Assembly: GCA_028722515.1 (NCBI GenBank)
Contig: JAQYGS010000035.1
Span: 1 to 50,022, forward strand
Length of the DNA stretch: 50,022 nt
From: Clostridia bacterium
GTDB taxonomy: Bacteria; Bacillota; Clostridia; Lachnospirales; Lachnospiraceae
Direction: 5' to 3'
The notes beneath the pieces are model-generated. The model was not told where the DNA came from. It did no database searches and was given only the letters and a program-made list of their open reading frames with translations. Positions 50,017 through 50,022 of the stretch are shown one piece after another. Within the stretch, counting starts at the first letter, position 1, and each line of letters opens with the position of its first letter. Both the position numbers and the translations under genes were made by a program.

Positions 50017-50022
50017 TTATAA

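Overview
The window looks like a Lachnospiraceae-type (Firmicutes) chromosome segment; taxonomy is inferred from gene content and order. From left to right it contains: (i) an accessory zone at about 1-9.6 kb, with a truncated Rpn/PD-(D/E)XK 'transposase', an array of long palindromic tandem repeats, a DUF3825-like protein, and a horizontally acquired-looking two-gene ATPase + PD-(D/E)XK-like module translationally coupled to an acyltransferase, plus an internally deleted second Rpn gene and degenerate DNA; (ii) a group II intron with its RT, inserted between a strong promoter and lepA; (iii) a housekeeping block lepA-hemW-uvrA-mreB-recD2-comF-cdaA-cdaR-HPr; (iv) two secreted wall-active enzymes (YkuD L,D-transpeptidase and GH25 lysozyme) with C-terminal or internal cell-wall-binding repeats; (v) an ABC-exporter-dependent wall polysaccharide (probably rhamnan) locus; and (vi) an HtrA-like protease. 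The most interesting items are: the palindromic repeats, whose two copies differ by a compensatory A:T to T:A change in the stem; the ATPase/nuclease-like pair; a polysaccharide export module with a split Wzt and adjacent methyltransferase and kinase-plus-coiled-coil genes that together resemble a split WbdD chain terminator; and a D-Ala-D-Ala carboxypeptidase homologue that has lost its catalytic Ser and its KTG motif. All calls come from reading the sequence; no database search was run.
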